Source of the DNA: Hymenolepis diminuta | Lineage: Eukaryota > Platyhelminthes > Cestoda > Cyclophyllidea > Hymenolepididae | Assembly: GCA_900708905.1 (NCBI GenBank) | Contig: CAADRB010000039.1 | Coordinates: forward strand, 1,007,599 to 1,071,598 | Length of the DNA stretch: 64,000 nucleotides | Direction of reading: 5' to 3' | Shown here: positions 24,001 through 34,500 of the stretch, in pieces | Numbering within the stretch: the first letter of the stretch is position 1 | How the letters are laid out: each line of letters starts with the position of its first letter | Made by a program: the position numbers and the translations under genes | The notes under the pieces: generated by a model | The model's input: the letters and a program-made list of their open reading frames with translations, nothing else | What the model was told of the DNA's origin: nothing | Databases searched by the model: none

Positions 24001-24327
24001 GAACCCTTCCACAATACCGGCTTTTATTTCCTCAAGAGCGCTGTGTTTTTCTGTGGATGCAACGAGTTCTTTAAATATAGGGGTAGAAAGGATGTGATCT
24101 AGGAGATGTTTTGAGCATAATTCAGAAACGCGAGAACCCGCATGACCGTCAAATACACCAAAATAAGACCAGGATTTAAGTTCACCGGGAAGACCTGTTT
24201 TTGCAACATGTGCATCCTCCATTTCTATTCGCCACCCTTGCATACTGGAGACACCGAATGCAATGCCATTGCCCTTACCGGAGTCAGTTTGTTTACGGGT
24301 ATTTGGTTTATCCAATAAGGCACCCAT
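21042..24327 (-). CDS. PPM1A: PP2C-family Ser/Thr phosphatase, PPM1A/PPM1B type, conserved isoform, 371 aa
   Basis: Minus-strand exons are 24327-23744, 22589-22340, 21743-21626, 21282-21174 and 21096-21042. All introns are GT-AG (1154, 596, 343 and 77 nt) and phases are consistent. It is a Mn/Mg-dependent protein phosphatase, related to the metazoan regulators of stress-MAPK, SMAD and NF-kB signalling. Metal and catalytic residues fall at the same numbers as in human PPM1A: R33, E37, D38, D60 in DGHAG, D239 in CDGVWDV and D282 in GSRDNM. The N-terminus MGALLDKP fits the N-myristoylation site of PPM1A/B. The last two exons give the family C-terminal helical tail (LPNYPPGGLVTK, then RALIESICSS...) ending in Trp before TAA, as in PPM1A/B. 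Acceptor-like AGs lie 3 and 12 bases before the ATG. Whether the one-to-one orthologue is PPM1A or PPM1B cannot be decided here. Confidence 0.95.
21452..21465 (-). promoter_or_regulatory. Three overlapping AATAAA poly(A) signals inside the PP2C intron
   Basis: On the minus strand AATAAA occurs three times in a row (plus-strand TTTATT at 21452-21457, 21456-21461 and 21460-21465). The signals lie 54-67 nt after the stop of the membrane-tail isoform and before the acceptor of the next conserved exon at 21282. Placement fits intronic polyadenylation. Confidence 0.5.
21519..21743 (-). CDS. PPM1A: Alternative last exon of the PP2C gene: tail-anchored isoform (352 aa in total)
   Basis: If the donor after base 21626 (A|gtgagc) is not used, exon 3 stays open to a TGA at 21519. 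The protein then diverges after Glu317. It gains a Ser-rich linker (SEPSSSS), a basic patch (RHH) and one 22-residue hydrophobic helix (residues 329-350), ending SD. This is the layout of a tail-anchored membrane protein: a single helix at the very C-terminus preceded by basic residues. The catalytic core and D282 are retained; the conserved PPM1 tail helices are lost. Three overlapping AATAAA hexamers follow at 21465-21452, so intronic polyadenylation could make the form. Seen: the open frame, the helix and the signals. Inferred: that the isoform is expressed. Confidence 0.6.
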   Translation of the reverse strand, partial: GSRDNMTMLIVGLDNVPSPDAEMTKLDKELNAAIRDMIESEPSSSSRHHSMLLFLIISSVCFVVLAVICLLISD

Positions 24328-25375
24328 TTGCTAAATAACCTTTAAAAAGACAAAAAAGCAACAAATCATAAGCGTTTTAATCAAGTGATGGATGTCTTAG
24401 GATTAAGCTAAATAATCTAAAAGAACTCATGGGAAAACAAATTTATCTATTATGAGCTATTATTTGTTAGGTAAATGACAAGACAGATTAGTAATACATG
24501 GTTGATAAACAAAGCAGACGCAATTTTACGTTACAGTGTTTTGAAAATAAATAATGCACGTAATTATTGAGCAAAATATTGAATCGAATGAGAAAATCCA
24601 AAATTGCTCATGCTAAAAAGTGTATAAGAGAATATTTTAATATACTGAGAGAAAGCAGTTCAATACCCAGAATAATAAAAGATAAATAATTAAATAAAAG
24701 AAAAATCGTGGAAATTGAACGAGGTAACCATACCTATAGGCTTAAATTTAGCTTCTCAACATGCCCGCTTAAAGAAAAATTAGTTCACTAGAAGTTTTTA
24801 AAGTCTAGTTTAAAATATGTACTAGTTCTTAGTATATATTAGTCTTTAAATCATTTTGATATGTTGAGAAAAAATTCTAATAACTGTTTATTTTGAAATT
24901 GTCGAAAAAAAATGCATTTTAATTTTATGAAAAATTTCATAGACGAAAGCCGACTCAACGGAGTGGTTAACGTAAATAACAGTTGTCTTGCCTTAAATAT
25001 GAAATAAATATATGAATTTAGCGTTGTATATTCTTCTTGAGTGATATTTCATCAACCATGTGATTTATATCCAATAATTCAAGTTGTTTATGATTTACAT
25101 TAAATCTTTTACAAAGGACTGCTTCCTATGAAATGCATCAATTTGAATTATTACTCTTCCAGCAGCAAGTATCATAAGAACATTTTTGCCATAGTTCTCA
25201 AGATTTACATTATTCTTCCCCAAATATACTGCTACCTCGAATCATGAAATAAATGTAGTCGTATGCATTAGGTTATTATGTATATTTTTATTTTCAATTC
25301 ACCGTATAATTTTGCATATTGTGACAAATAGATGCCGGAGGAATACCTGATCAAATTTATCCCAATTATTTGAAT

Positions 25376-25880
25376 TTATTTAGCTCGTTGAGGAAATATG
25401 TATTCTTTTAAAGGCTCGATTAAAGAATTATTTTGCAACTCAATTTTCAGTAGTTGTTGAAGATTGACGGTTTCCAGAGTCTGGGAAACTGTTTTCAAAA
25501 CATACAGTGCCAGAGCCACTATCAGTCGACAAAATCTTACCGCCATATATGCATAAACGCGGCTGTCATAACCCTTGTGAGGACTCAATTGATCGCCTGA
25601 TAACATTTTCTCCCATTTCCAACCCATTAGTCTTCACGTCTTTACTTCTCCCTCCTCGGCTAAATTCTCACATCGAACTTAGACTAATTCAATTGTCTAA
25701 CGACTCCATCTATCCTCCCTGACCTGACTCTGACGCCCCTTGTTTGCTGATGTACTTTAACTCGGCTGTCTCCTCTCCAACTAATGTCGGTCGACTCCTG
25801 CAGTCAAGTCCTTCAACCAGCTCCTCCCATCCGTTGCTTCTCTTACCTTTTAAATTATAGCAACCTCTCTTTCTCTCTGA
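25376..25880 (-). other. Coding-like but interrupted tract, unknown
   Basis: Minus strand, just past a pyrimidine-rich plus-strand stretch. Pieces such as NGWEELVEGLDCRSRPTLVG and EETAELKYISKQGASESGQG read as protein but are followed by stops, and an 83-codon frame begins at 25627. It could be a remnant of a repeat-encoded protein. No family is recognised. Confidence 0.2.
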
Positions 25881-27039
25881 TCAGCCTCATTGAAGTACTT
25901 TTGCAATAACGCTATATCAGTAAGGCACATCGATCGAATATATGAAATAAGTCAAATTACTCATGTCCCTAGATCAGTGATAAGTAAATTAGGCTTATAT
26001 TAGAAATTTTCCTTTGGAAGACGTCAGTCATGTCTCGTCGTTGATGTCTCTGTGTGATGATTGGCATTTGTATGGATATCTGTGTGCAAACATCCGTGCA
26101 CACAGCTGGAGCGACTGTGGACAGTGTAATCGAGATCTTATCACTAGTTAATCATTTCTAATTGCCAAGTGTTGATAGATATCTACTCTCTGCAGCATCT
26201 ACCGTCTTGGGAATCCGGGACGACCTTCTTGGTAAGTCATGATGTTGTCCACTATCTGTGCATTTCTTTCATGGACCTTTGAAATATTGCCTGTTATTTG
26301 CTTTACACACGTAAGGGTCTGTTAACTAATAAAACATATAAGAATTATTTTTGGAGAAATATTATTCTCTTGTATGTAACAGTTGTCATTACCAAATCCC
26401 TTTCCTTTCTGCTTTCTCTTCATGAAGTTATATATTCGGCCACTTAGAGAAGAAAATAGGCAATTTTGAGGAGATTTATCTTTTAATTTTAAACCCGAAT
26501 ATTTTTCTACGTTATGTTCTAACTGAAGGTCATAAAGACAATGACAAAACGAACCTCAAATAAAACCGATATCATTGCATCACTTCTGAATGCAAGACGG
26601 TAAAATATTTACCACCCTCCATTTATTATTAGGTCAAATTAATCCATTTGGGTTTGGTTAAATGTACAAAAGCATAACACTGTATTTTTTCAATCTGTCT
26701 TGGATTTTTATTAAGTAAGTTTCAACTATGCTGTGACAAGTCAACATATATATGTATATATATATTCCGTTCCAAAATCGTTGCAGTTTACAAGAGAACT
26801 ATTAAAAGTCCATAAAATTTAGATTTTCAATATATGTATAGCCGATTCTTATCAATGAAAAGATATTTTGAACATCAGTGATCAATAATGATCAAAAGAA
26901 GAATTGAGAACAATTTAAACTAGAGATAACTTGGGTCATTTTCCGCAGTTTGAATGCTAATCATCAGTGCTACTGTATACTCAGCGTTACTGCCAGTAGC
27001 TCTGATATGATGGAGAGAGAACATTATTAAAACAGAGTT

Positions 27040-27300
27040 AGAAACTCGGGATTATGAAATATAGCATTTGTTACGTATAGGAAAATATTATTCTCCTCAA
27101 AATAAATCTTATATGTAAGATTCTTTATTTTCCATCTTTTAATCCCGTTTCTTTTATTTCTCCTCTATTTAAACGAATTTATTTACGTTACTGTTGTAAA
27201 TGGCGTTTGTTGTTTTGTGGTGTGGCGTTGCCGGGTCGTATTTGTAATTAGTGCAGTGTCTTGGGGAATATAAGAGCCGGTTACGGTATCCTACAGAGAA
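27040..27300 (+). repeat. Dispersed repeat pair member (with 50930-51150)
   Basis: Shared block: GATTCTTTATTTTCCATCTT against AATTCTTTATTTCCCACTTT, then AATCC.. TTCTTTT.ATT.C.C.TTTA, then AATTTATTTAC and a TG-rich stretch. No coding capacity was seen. Confidence 0.35.
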
Positions 27301-27591
27301 GAGCAGATCATAACAGCATTCTACATAATTCCTACACAAAACGCTTAAATTAGCGGATCTAAATTTCATCTGGCATAGCTTATTTTAAATGTTTTAGGGA
27401 CGCAATGAAAATATTTACCTATTTACATCTTGAGCTAGTACCTACCGTGTTTTAGTAATAACAGGGAGGTTTAAACGTTAAATATGTCTTTTATCATCAC
27501 CATTATCATCGATATCATTACTATGACATACAAAACTGCAAATAAATCGACTATTTTTAATTGTGGGTAGTAGCTGGAATCGATTAAAAGT

Positions 27592-27715
27592 AAGCACACA
27601 CCCAGTGAGCGCGATGGCCAATGAAACTGGTTAAGTCTAGCCAATGTAGAGGGTATCAGAATTCAAGTCTCTCACAACGCAGGCTCTATGATGACCCTTT
27701 ATACCCAAGATGAAC
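27592..27715 (+). repeat. tRNA-derived SINE-like repeat, copy 1
   Basis: The sequence ACACACCCAGTGAGCG leads into an A-box-like GATGGCCAATGAAACTGG (27613-27630) followed by TTAAGTCT, and a B-box-like GAATTCAAGTCTC (27659-27671). The same order stands at 48370-48251 on the minus strand. Position of A and B boxes is as in tRNA-derived polymerase III promoters. It does not fold as an intact tRNA. Confidence 0.45.
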
Positions 27716-28770
27716 GTTGGAAAACGTTTTCCTAAATGGGCTTGGGAATTAGTGAGGAAAACGTCAAGGTATCAAAGAGTCCTACCACATTTGACTTTTA
27801 GATTTGGATTACAATGAATTTACTAGATGGGTAAATGAGAGCAAATAAATTTCAACAAGGGTCAGTTATTTTTGCACAGTTTTTATTACAAAGGTTGGAC
27901 TTACACCTTCAATTCAGGTTTTCTTTCAAAAGTTGGGAAGGTAAAATAATCTTAAATGAAATAGCCAGAATTTTGTATATTTTAACAATTTATTGCACTT
28001 ATTTTCATTCGGATAATGATAGGAATCTGATAAAACTAAGCGCCCAGCTGCGGTGTTTATGATTTACCCGGAGATGAGCAATCCCCACAGGTTGTCTCAA
28101 AGTAGCCCATCATCCTTATTAAAACGAGGCGCACGTGGACCGTGACGGCTTGACAGTTATTTGAAACTAAAACTGTTATCAGTCCGGCGGCGTGTTGACC
28201 TCTACACATCAATACTATGATGACAATTAATTATTCCTTTATAAAGCCTTTGTTTAACTAATAAAATGTCTTAAGTTAACTGTATTCTATCTTAAATTTC
28301 TCTCCCTTGTCCGAGTCCACTGTAATTTGGCGATATCCAGTTGGCAGAAACTACACTTCCCAGCTTTAATACACCATGGAAGAGTCATACTTTTTAAAAA
28401 TGGGAAGGTGACCAATTATAAATGATAGAATAGAAATTTTTTCAATGGCATTTCTCCTCTGATATTCCTGTATAGGATAAATGTTCAAAAATCCATTGAT
28501 GGATGTGTATAAACTTAATATTAATGAAATGTCTTTTGAAATTACGTAAGCGCACATGATTAACGAAAAAATAATTATTACTAAGCAATTATTGTTTCAT
28601 TATATAAATACATGTTCTTTTAATTTCAATCGGCAAAATTCGTCCTAATTAATGATATAAGCATCCATTTTCGCATTCACTCGTCAAGGACCAAATTATT
28701 AACTCTGACTGATGACCTCTCGGAGCACTGCCAGCTCACTTGGCAAACCGAAGGAGAACTCGAACCACTA

Positions 28771-29064
28771 CTAGACTAGCAGGAAAAGCTGACCAGTCGA
28801 ACTGATTGATTGACTAACCAATTCTGCCAAGTCCCCCAGTTCGCCACCAGTGTCCAGGTAGCCATTGCCGCTAGTTTTCCCGTCTCCTCCTACATTCAGA
28901 ACATGAAGTAAACGAAGGATGGTGTTACTACACACAACCACGTAGACGTGAGGCGAGGGAGCCCAAGCGGGCACTCGTAGCACGCCCTTATTCCCTATGC
29001 CTCCACCACAACAACTCTCTTCTTTTTGTAGCGATGAAGATGGCTGCCTTGGCTCCCATGACAC
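28771..29064 (-). other. Open frame of 97 codons in a G+C-richer patch, unknown
   Basis: Minus-strand frame with a GSGG-type composition, a SPHVYVVVCSNTILRLLHVL stretch and an end LAELVSQSISSTGQLFLLV. It lacks recognisable splice partners or a family. It may be a fragment of a transposon or a shadow. Listed because its composition differs from the AT-rich surroundings. Confidence 0.2.
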
Positions 29065-29279
29065 AAGCAGGCACCCACTCCACGCATTCTTCGGTCCTCG
29101 TTCAGTTTTCCATCCGTCAAAAAATGACGAAAATGGAGATGGGAAAACTCATGTTTTAGCCATTTTTATTTACTATTCGAAATCATTAATATCCATTACT
29201 AAAAGGGTCGGAGAAAAAATTTTGCTTTGTAAGCATGAAAATAGGAATGCTATATCAAGATAAAGTAACACTGTAAAGC

Positions 29280-30630
29280 CCTTGGGGAAAATGAAAAGAA
29301 AACAAATTTTTGTCGTTCTTATTTTGTGGATTTTTTATTTTCCATTGGGGAACAGGAAGAGAGGACCAGGAGTGAAGGATGAAGCAAAAAGAGATGGATT
29401 CATCTGGCTCTCCGTCATTCCCGTCGCCGAAACTCCTCCATGGAAGTTGCATTAATCTCTTCCTCATTTTCATCTTTAATTCACCCTAATGGTACAGCCT
29501 CTCTATGTCGATTAAGTATTCAAACATGCTTCTCAATGTCTTCGCCTAATTTATCAAGTTTCATTATATTGGTGCTAAAGGCTTCTTCGGTTTTCTGTAT
29601 CCATCTTCTAAGTTATATTCTGCGCTCTCTCTATATATTCAGTCTGTTCATCCTATTCATTCTGTGACTCAGCCACTGCGTTCTTCTCTTTAACCTTTTC
29701 TTCTGGTCCGTCATTTCATAGCTCTCTACTAGTCTTTCCAGGAACAAAAATTCCCGAGAAACTATGTGGGATCGCTATCGGTGTCTTGATTCACTTCTCT
29801 GACGAAACCTCCAAAAATGTCCCAACCGGAAACAGAGTGCAAAAATTCACAAAAATATCTACCAGGCAACTCTAGCATCACGGTATTACGCTGCAATAAT
29901 TCAGTCAACCGCTTCCGGGTCTCTAAAACTTCAAACAATTTCGTCACGATCTTCAAGCGTCAATATTTTCAAAAACAGCCTTATCAACGAAGCAGATGCT
30001 GTCCCGTTCACTTCCGTCTTCAAAAATATTACAACTTCATCATCCCAATCCCTTCGCATTATTTTCATTCAACATGCGGTAAAATTGTGACAAGCATTAT
30101 ACAAAAGAAGAGGCGTCTCAAGACGAATGCAACAATCAACCCTGAGATAAACCAACCGAACAACTTCCTACTCTACTTCCCTTCAAATTCGTAGGTACTC
30201 CATTCACTCTTCATTATCTGCTCTTCGTAATTTTATAACATCCCCTCCTTTTTTAATTCTAGCATACCCCGTTTTCTTTTGATCGCCTGTTATTCATGAT
30301 ATTTCGATTAACTATTCTGCGTTCACCGTTTCAATTTATTTTTGAGTTTACCATTCTTATGATATTTTTTTCTACCGTCATATGCAAGCTTTGATCTCCT
30401 CATTTACTTCCTACTGCCTTCCGAAGAGTAAGATATTTGGCTTGAACAGGACAGTTACACTTGGATCAATTCACATCCAGAAATTTTTCACCTTAATGTA
30501 CCTCAAGGCTGGGAGGAGGCTGAAGGATGACTCCATATATTTCCAGAATTACTCTTTATTCACATTCACTATGGCAATACCTCGGTTTTTCATCCACGCA
30601 GCCACAGTGACGTCTTTTATATCCCTATGA
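29280..30630 (-). pseudogene. Decayed coding-like tract, unknown family
   Basis: The minus strand reads like protein in pieces that change frame and contain stops. Near 30620-30560: DVTVAAWMKNRGIAIVNVNK. Near 30050-29960: DEVVIFLKTEVNGTASASLI. At 29956-29762: a 64-codon open frame rich in charged residues. Then FLFLERLVESYEMTDQKKRL, KLDKLGEDIEKHV and DENEEEINATSMEEFRRRE further on. The charged, heptad-like composition suggests a coiled-coil protein. I do not recognise the family. The plus-strand open frames over the same tract have unlikely composition and are taken as shadows. It is probably a processed or decayed gene copy; chance composition is the alternative. Confidence 0.3.
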
Positions 30631-31582
30631 AGCAAAACCCTATTTTTTACGTCTAAACGTGCCTATCGGTCCCTCCCTTTCTATAACGGCCTCGTTTCCC
30701 TTAAAAATACCACTGGGCTCATGTTCTCGCTCGGTCAAGTGACTCATATAAAACTGTCTTTGTTTTTCCATATGAAACATAAAGTTTGCGTGTCAGTTAC
30801 CAGCTCCTACGTTTCCCTCTCATCTCCTCTTTTCCTCAGCTCTCTCCACCCTCTCTCTTACTCGCTTCAATCCTCGCAGCTTCCTTGAATACCTTTTGGT
30901 CTAATCAACTGCTAGTGTTCTGCGCCACAATTGTTGTTAGGTCTTACTCAAACGGCTACGGATTGGTGACTATTGTTGCTGTTGTTAGTTGTTAGCTGAG
31001 AGCCGTTAGTCGCTATCTTTACTCCAACACTTTTAATATTTGGGTCTTGTTGTGCCTGCTTGAGAGATTTTAATTTTCTTCCTTACGTCTGCATTTAAAG
31101 AATTTGAAATGCATTAAAATAAAATAAAAAATATATATAGCATCCACTTTGGGCAGAGGATTATGCAAATATTCGATTAAAATATTGCTTACTGTTGTGA
31201 TTAGTCACTTGTCATTCTGCCGCAAGATTTTCCAGAGGAATCTGATGAGCTGTGAGAGAGCATGACTCAAAGCTCAGCCTTCTCGCGATATTCAAGATAG
31301 CTTTATACCTTTTGTTACGTACACCCATAGACCTAGGACTCTCCACAATATATCTCAACCCTACATATCATGCCTTCGCATTAAGGATCTGTCTCTTATG
31401 TCGCATGGAAGAGACAGTGAATATTGGATCAAATTCGCTATTGAGTCAAATGTAAACGTGGTTTATTTATGATACTGTTTACTTGTAACTGAACAACCAA
31501 AGACAATAGACAAAATATAAACGATAATAATCTTATTTGCATTGTGTTATTGAATTGTATATTTCCTATCTAAGTTTGCATC

Positions 31583-34500
31583 TCAGGCGAAATAAGAAGC
31601 AATCTCATCAAAGTAACTTGGTGGAGGAAGTAATGAGTCGAGGGGAGCTTTGAGGCAATCTTCGAAAGATGTAGTGGAAGGTCGTTCAGTTGGTGGTTTA
31701 GGAAGTTCTGTGTGGTCAACCGGAAGTGGTTCTGTCAGAAAATAATCATGAAGAAGAGCCTGAAATGAAAGAAAATTGTTGGTTGATAGAAAATAATAAT
31801 TATTTATTTGACTTATGTAACTGTTCAAATTTGCATGACCATAGAAAATATTCAGCAATTGAAAATATTTTATCAAAATATATGCCTTCTTCCACTACCA
31901 GACGACTGTTTGTGAAACACTGTGAGGTGCCTCAAACGAAAAATTAGGTATCTCCCGTGCAGACCCCTTCTCTCTGACTCCCTTATTCCTGTCAGTAATA
32001 GTTATATTCCTTTCTACCACGATGCCTAGAGTACGTCATAAGCTGGATCACAAAAATGCAGACAAATACAAACCCTTGCTCCTGTGTACCAGTAAATGCA
32101 ACTCTCATGCAGACTTCTTCATAACTGAGCTTTAGTTGAATGGAACTCCCCAATTACTTAAGTCATGAAGGCCTTATGAGCAAAACGATTTTAATCACAA
32201 CTTGCTTTATGTAGGAATCATAAGCTTCAGGACTGAAGTCCACAAATTTCATAATCTGTCTCCATTTTCTCAGTAGATTTATGGAAAGGTATACACCCTC
32301 TCTCTAAATCGTACCTTTGATACGATCATTTCATCTAATAGACTTGTCGTAGTTACAAGAACTGAAGTCACCAGTTTAGGAATTAGCAGCCAAGAGTAGA
32401 AAACCACAGTCCCAAGTCAATCAGAATTCTAAGAGTTGAATGCCGACCAAAGTCTATTGCTTAATAGCAGTTAAATTATGAGAGAATAAGAGAGATTTGA
32501 AAAGAGAGGAAAGGTGCGAGAAAGAGGAGAGAGAACCGTACTAATAGGTAGATGACAAGCATGTGAATGTGAGAGAAAATATATAGGCAGTTTGTACGAA
32601 TCACTTGAACAAGGACAAGCATGCACTTTTACGTGAAGAAGGACAATTAAAGAAAGAAGGGGAATCGTCTAGACATTGCATCTGAGGTAGGGGTAGGGGG
32701 GGGAGGGGGGTAGGATAAGCCTTACTTGATCGGTAGTAAACAGTTGTAGTGATTTAAGCCATATTTTGTCCTTTATCCCAAGGTCGTCCATCAGGTCAGC
32801 ATGATTACCCGTTCACCTCATTGTCACATATGTCATTCGTGTGCGGTCACATTCCTATTCATGAAATTTCACTCCACCGTTACTATCCATCCAGTCATAT
32901 GTGTAGTTACTGTCCCATGATTACTATTGGTCAATTTGAGGATGAACTCATTTTATTGGTCTTCAAACCCGAAACTTAGCATATATAGTTTTTGTCAGTA
33001 TTCCCACCTGTCGCAAACTCGTGCACATCTACTTAATTCGTAAAGTCTGACAGTATCAGTGTGTAATTTCTTATAAAAGTATTCGAAAGGGAAGCCTAAA
33101 GAGTAAATAATAAAAATAGCAGAATGGGACTGACATAGAAGTAAAAATGTTTTGTAATTTGTAAACAATTATATCAGCTTGTTAAGGCGGAAATATTACT
33201 TCATGTGGAAAAAATATGTGTTAAATATTATCCCTCGAGAAAATAACGCTTTTATTATTTACGCTTGCTATATTTCCCTTATATTTATGCTATTGATACT
33301 TGTATATGCTTGATGGCCGTAATTAAAGTTCATTTTGTGCCTAACTGACTTGGGTATTCTCTCCCCTTTCTATTTATTCACGAAAATGGAATACCGAGCT
33401 TGCCGATCGTAAAAGGTGGCGACGCGACCTTAAAAAAGAACATGTACTTTGAATATTGGAGAATTCGAGCTTATTCTGATGAAACAGCAGGAGCACTATA
33501 AATCAAAACTGAAGGAACAGAAGGAAATTATTATGACCGTGTTAGACAAATTTCCCAAAGTCGTGAATATGGAGACTGAAAATTTAGATATTTCCTCTCC
33601 CCAATCATCTCCGGAATCCCTGGTTCAGCAAATCACTGAATTTCACTATGAACCTGAAGCAGATCGAACATTTACTAACTGGTTTGGAAGATGTAAGGAT
33701 GTTTGTCAAGACTATCTCTCCCATATCCCAGCATATTGTTACGGAGGTTAGGAACTGCTGAATGTGAAAGGCTCACAGGTTTTATCCATCCAGAGGCAAC
33801 CTCAGGTCTTACCTTCAACGAAATTGTCGTAAACCTCTCCGAATTGTTTGATGAAGTCTTTCGATATCAAAAATGCTTCAAATGTCATACTCCTTCAAAA
33901 AGCATGATGAAGACTGTTTAGAACGTTCGGATTTTTCTACCATTATGAAGAATAATTCCAAATGCCTAATGCTTGTAATGATTTACACTCTGCCCAATTT
34001 CGTCCATATAAATCTTATAAATGCAATTTGGGTTGCAAACGAAAACATAGGGAAACATAATGCTGAATGAAACCAGATTTCAGAATGATTAACGTCACCA
34101 AGATGATTAAACTCCGTAGACAATTATTTACTTCAATGCAGATGATGAATCTTAAAATGTGAAATTTGGAACGTGAGCCACCTATTTATTAAATATTGTC
34201 CAACTGGAATTCAAAAATCAAGCGAAGAATCTGTGATACCCTGATTTTGATCTCGACATCTTTTCGATTCCTTCCCTTTATCATTTGCAGGCTGACGTCA
34301 AGACAGCATCACTGATTCAGAACACCATATAATCTAAATTAACAAGGACAGACTTATGTTAGGGAAATTAAAACTTTGGAACACGTGAATCAATCACCTA
34401 TAGAAACGTAGGTCGACGATAAGAAAGAATAAGAATAATAAATCATATCTCCATATAACACAGCCTCAGTCATGAGTAAATCCGGAATAAAATGTTAAGA

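Larger units (their letters stand above)
24341..31582. other. Intergenic DNA between the PP2C gene and CDK20
   Basis: Holds the interrupted tract at 25.4-25.9 kb, the repeat at 27.0-27.3 kb, SINE copy 1, the unknown frame at 28.8-29.1 kb and the decayed coding tract at 29.3-30.6 kb. Between these, AT-rich DNA without identifiable genes. The two genes are both on the minus strand. Confidence 0.5.

Noticed and set aside
29817..30194. Plus-strand frame of 125 codons
   Set aside because: Composition (Asn, Ser, Lys, Phe rich, no motif) looks like the complement of the decayed minus-strand tract; treated as a shadow.
31240..31275. CTGATGAG followed by a GAGAGAG stretch, resembling a hammerhead ribozyme core
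   Set aside because: No GAAA partner and no helices at the required spacing.
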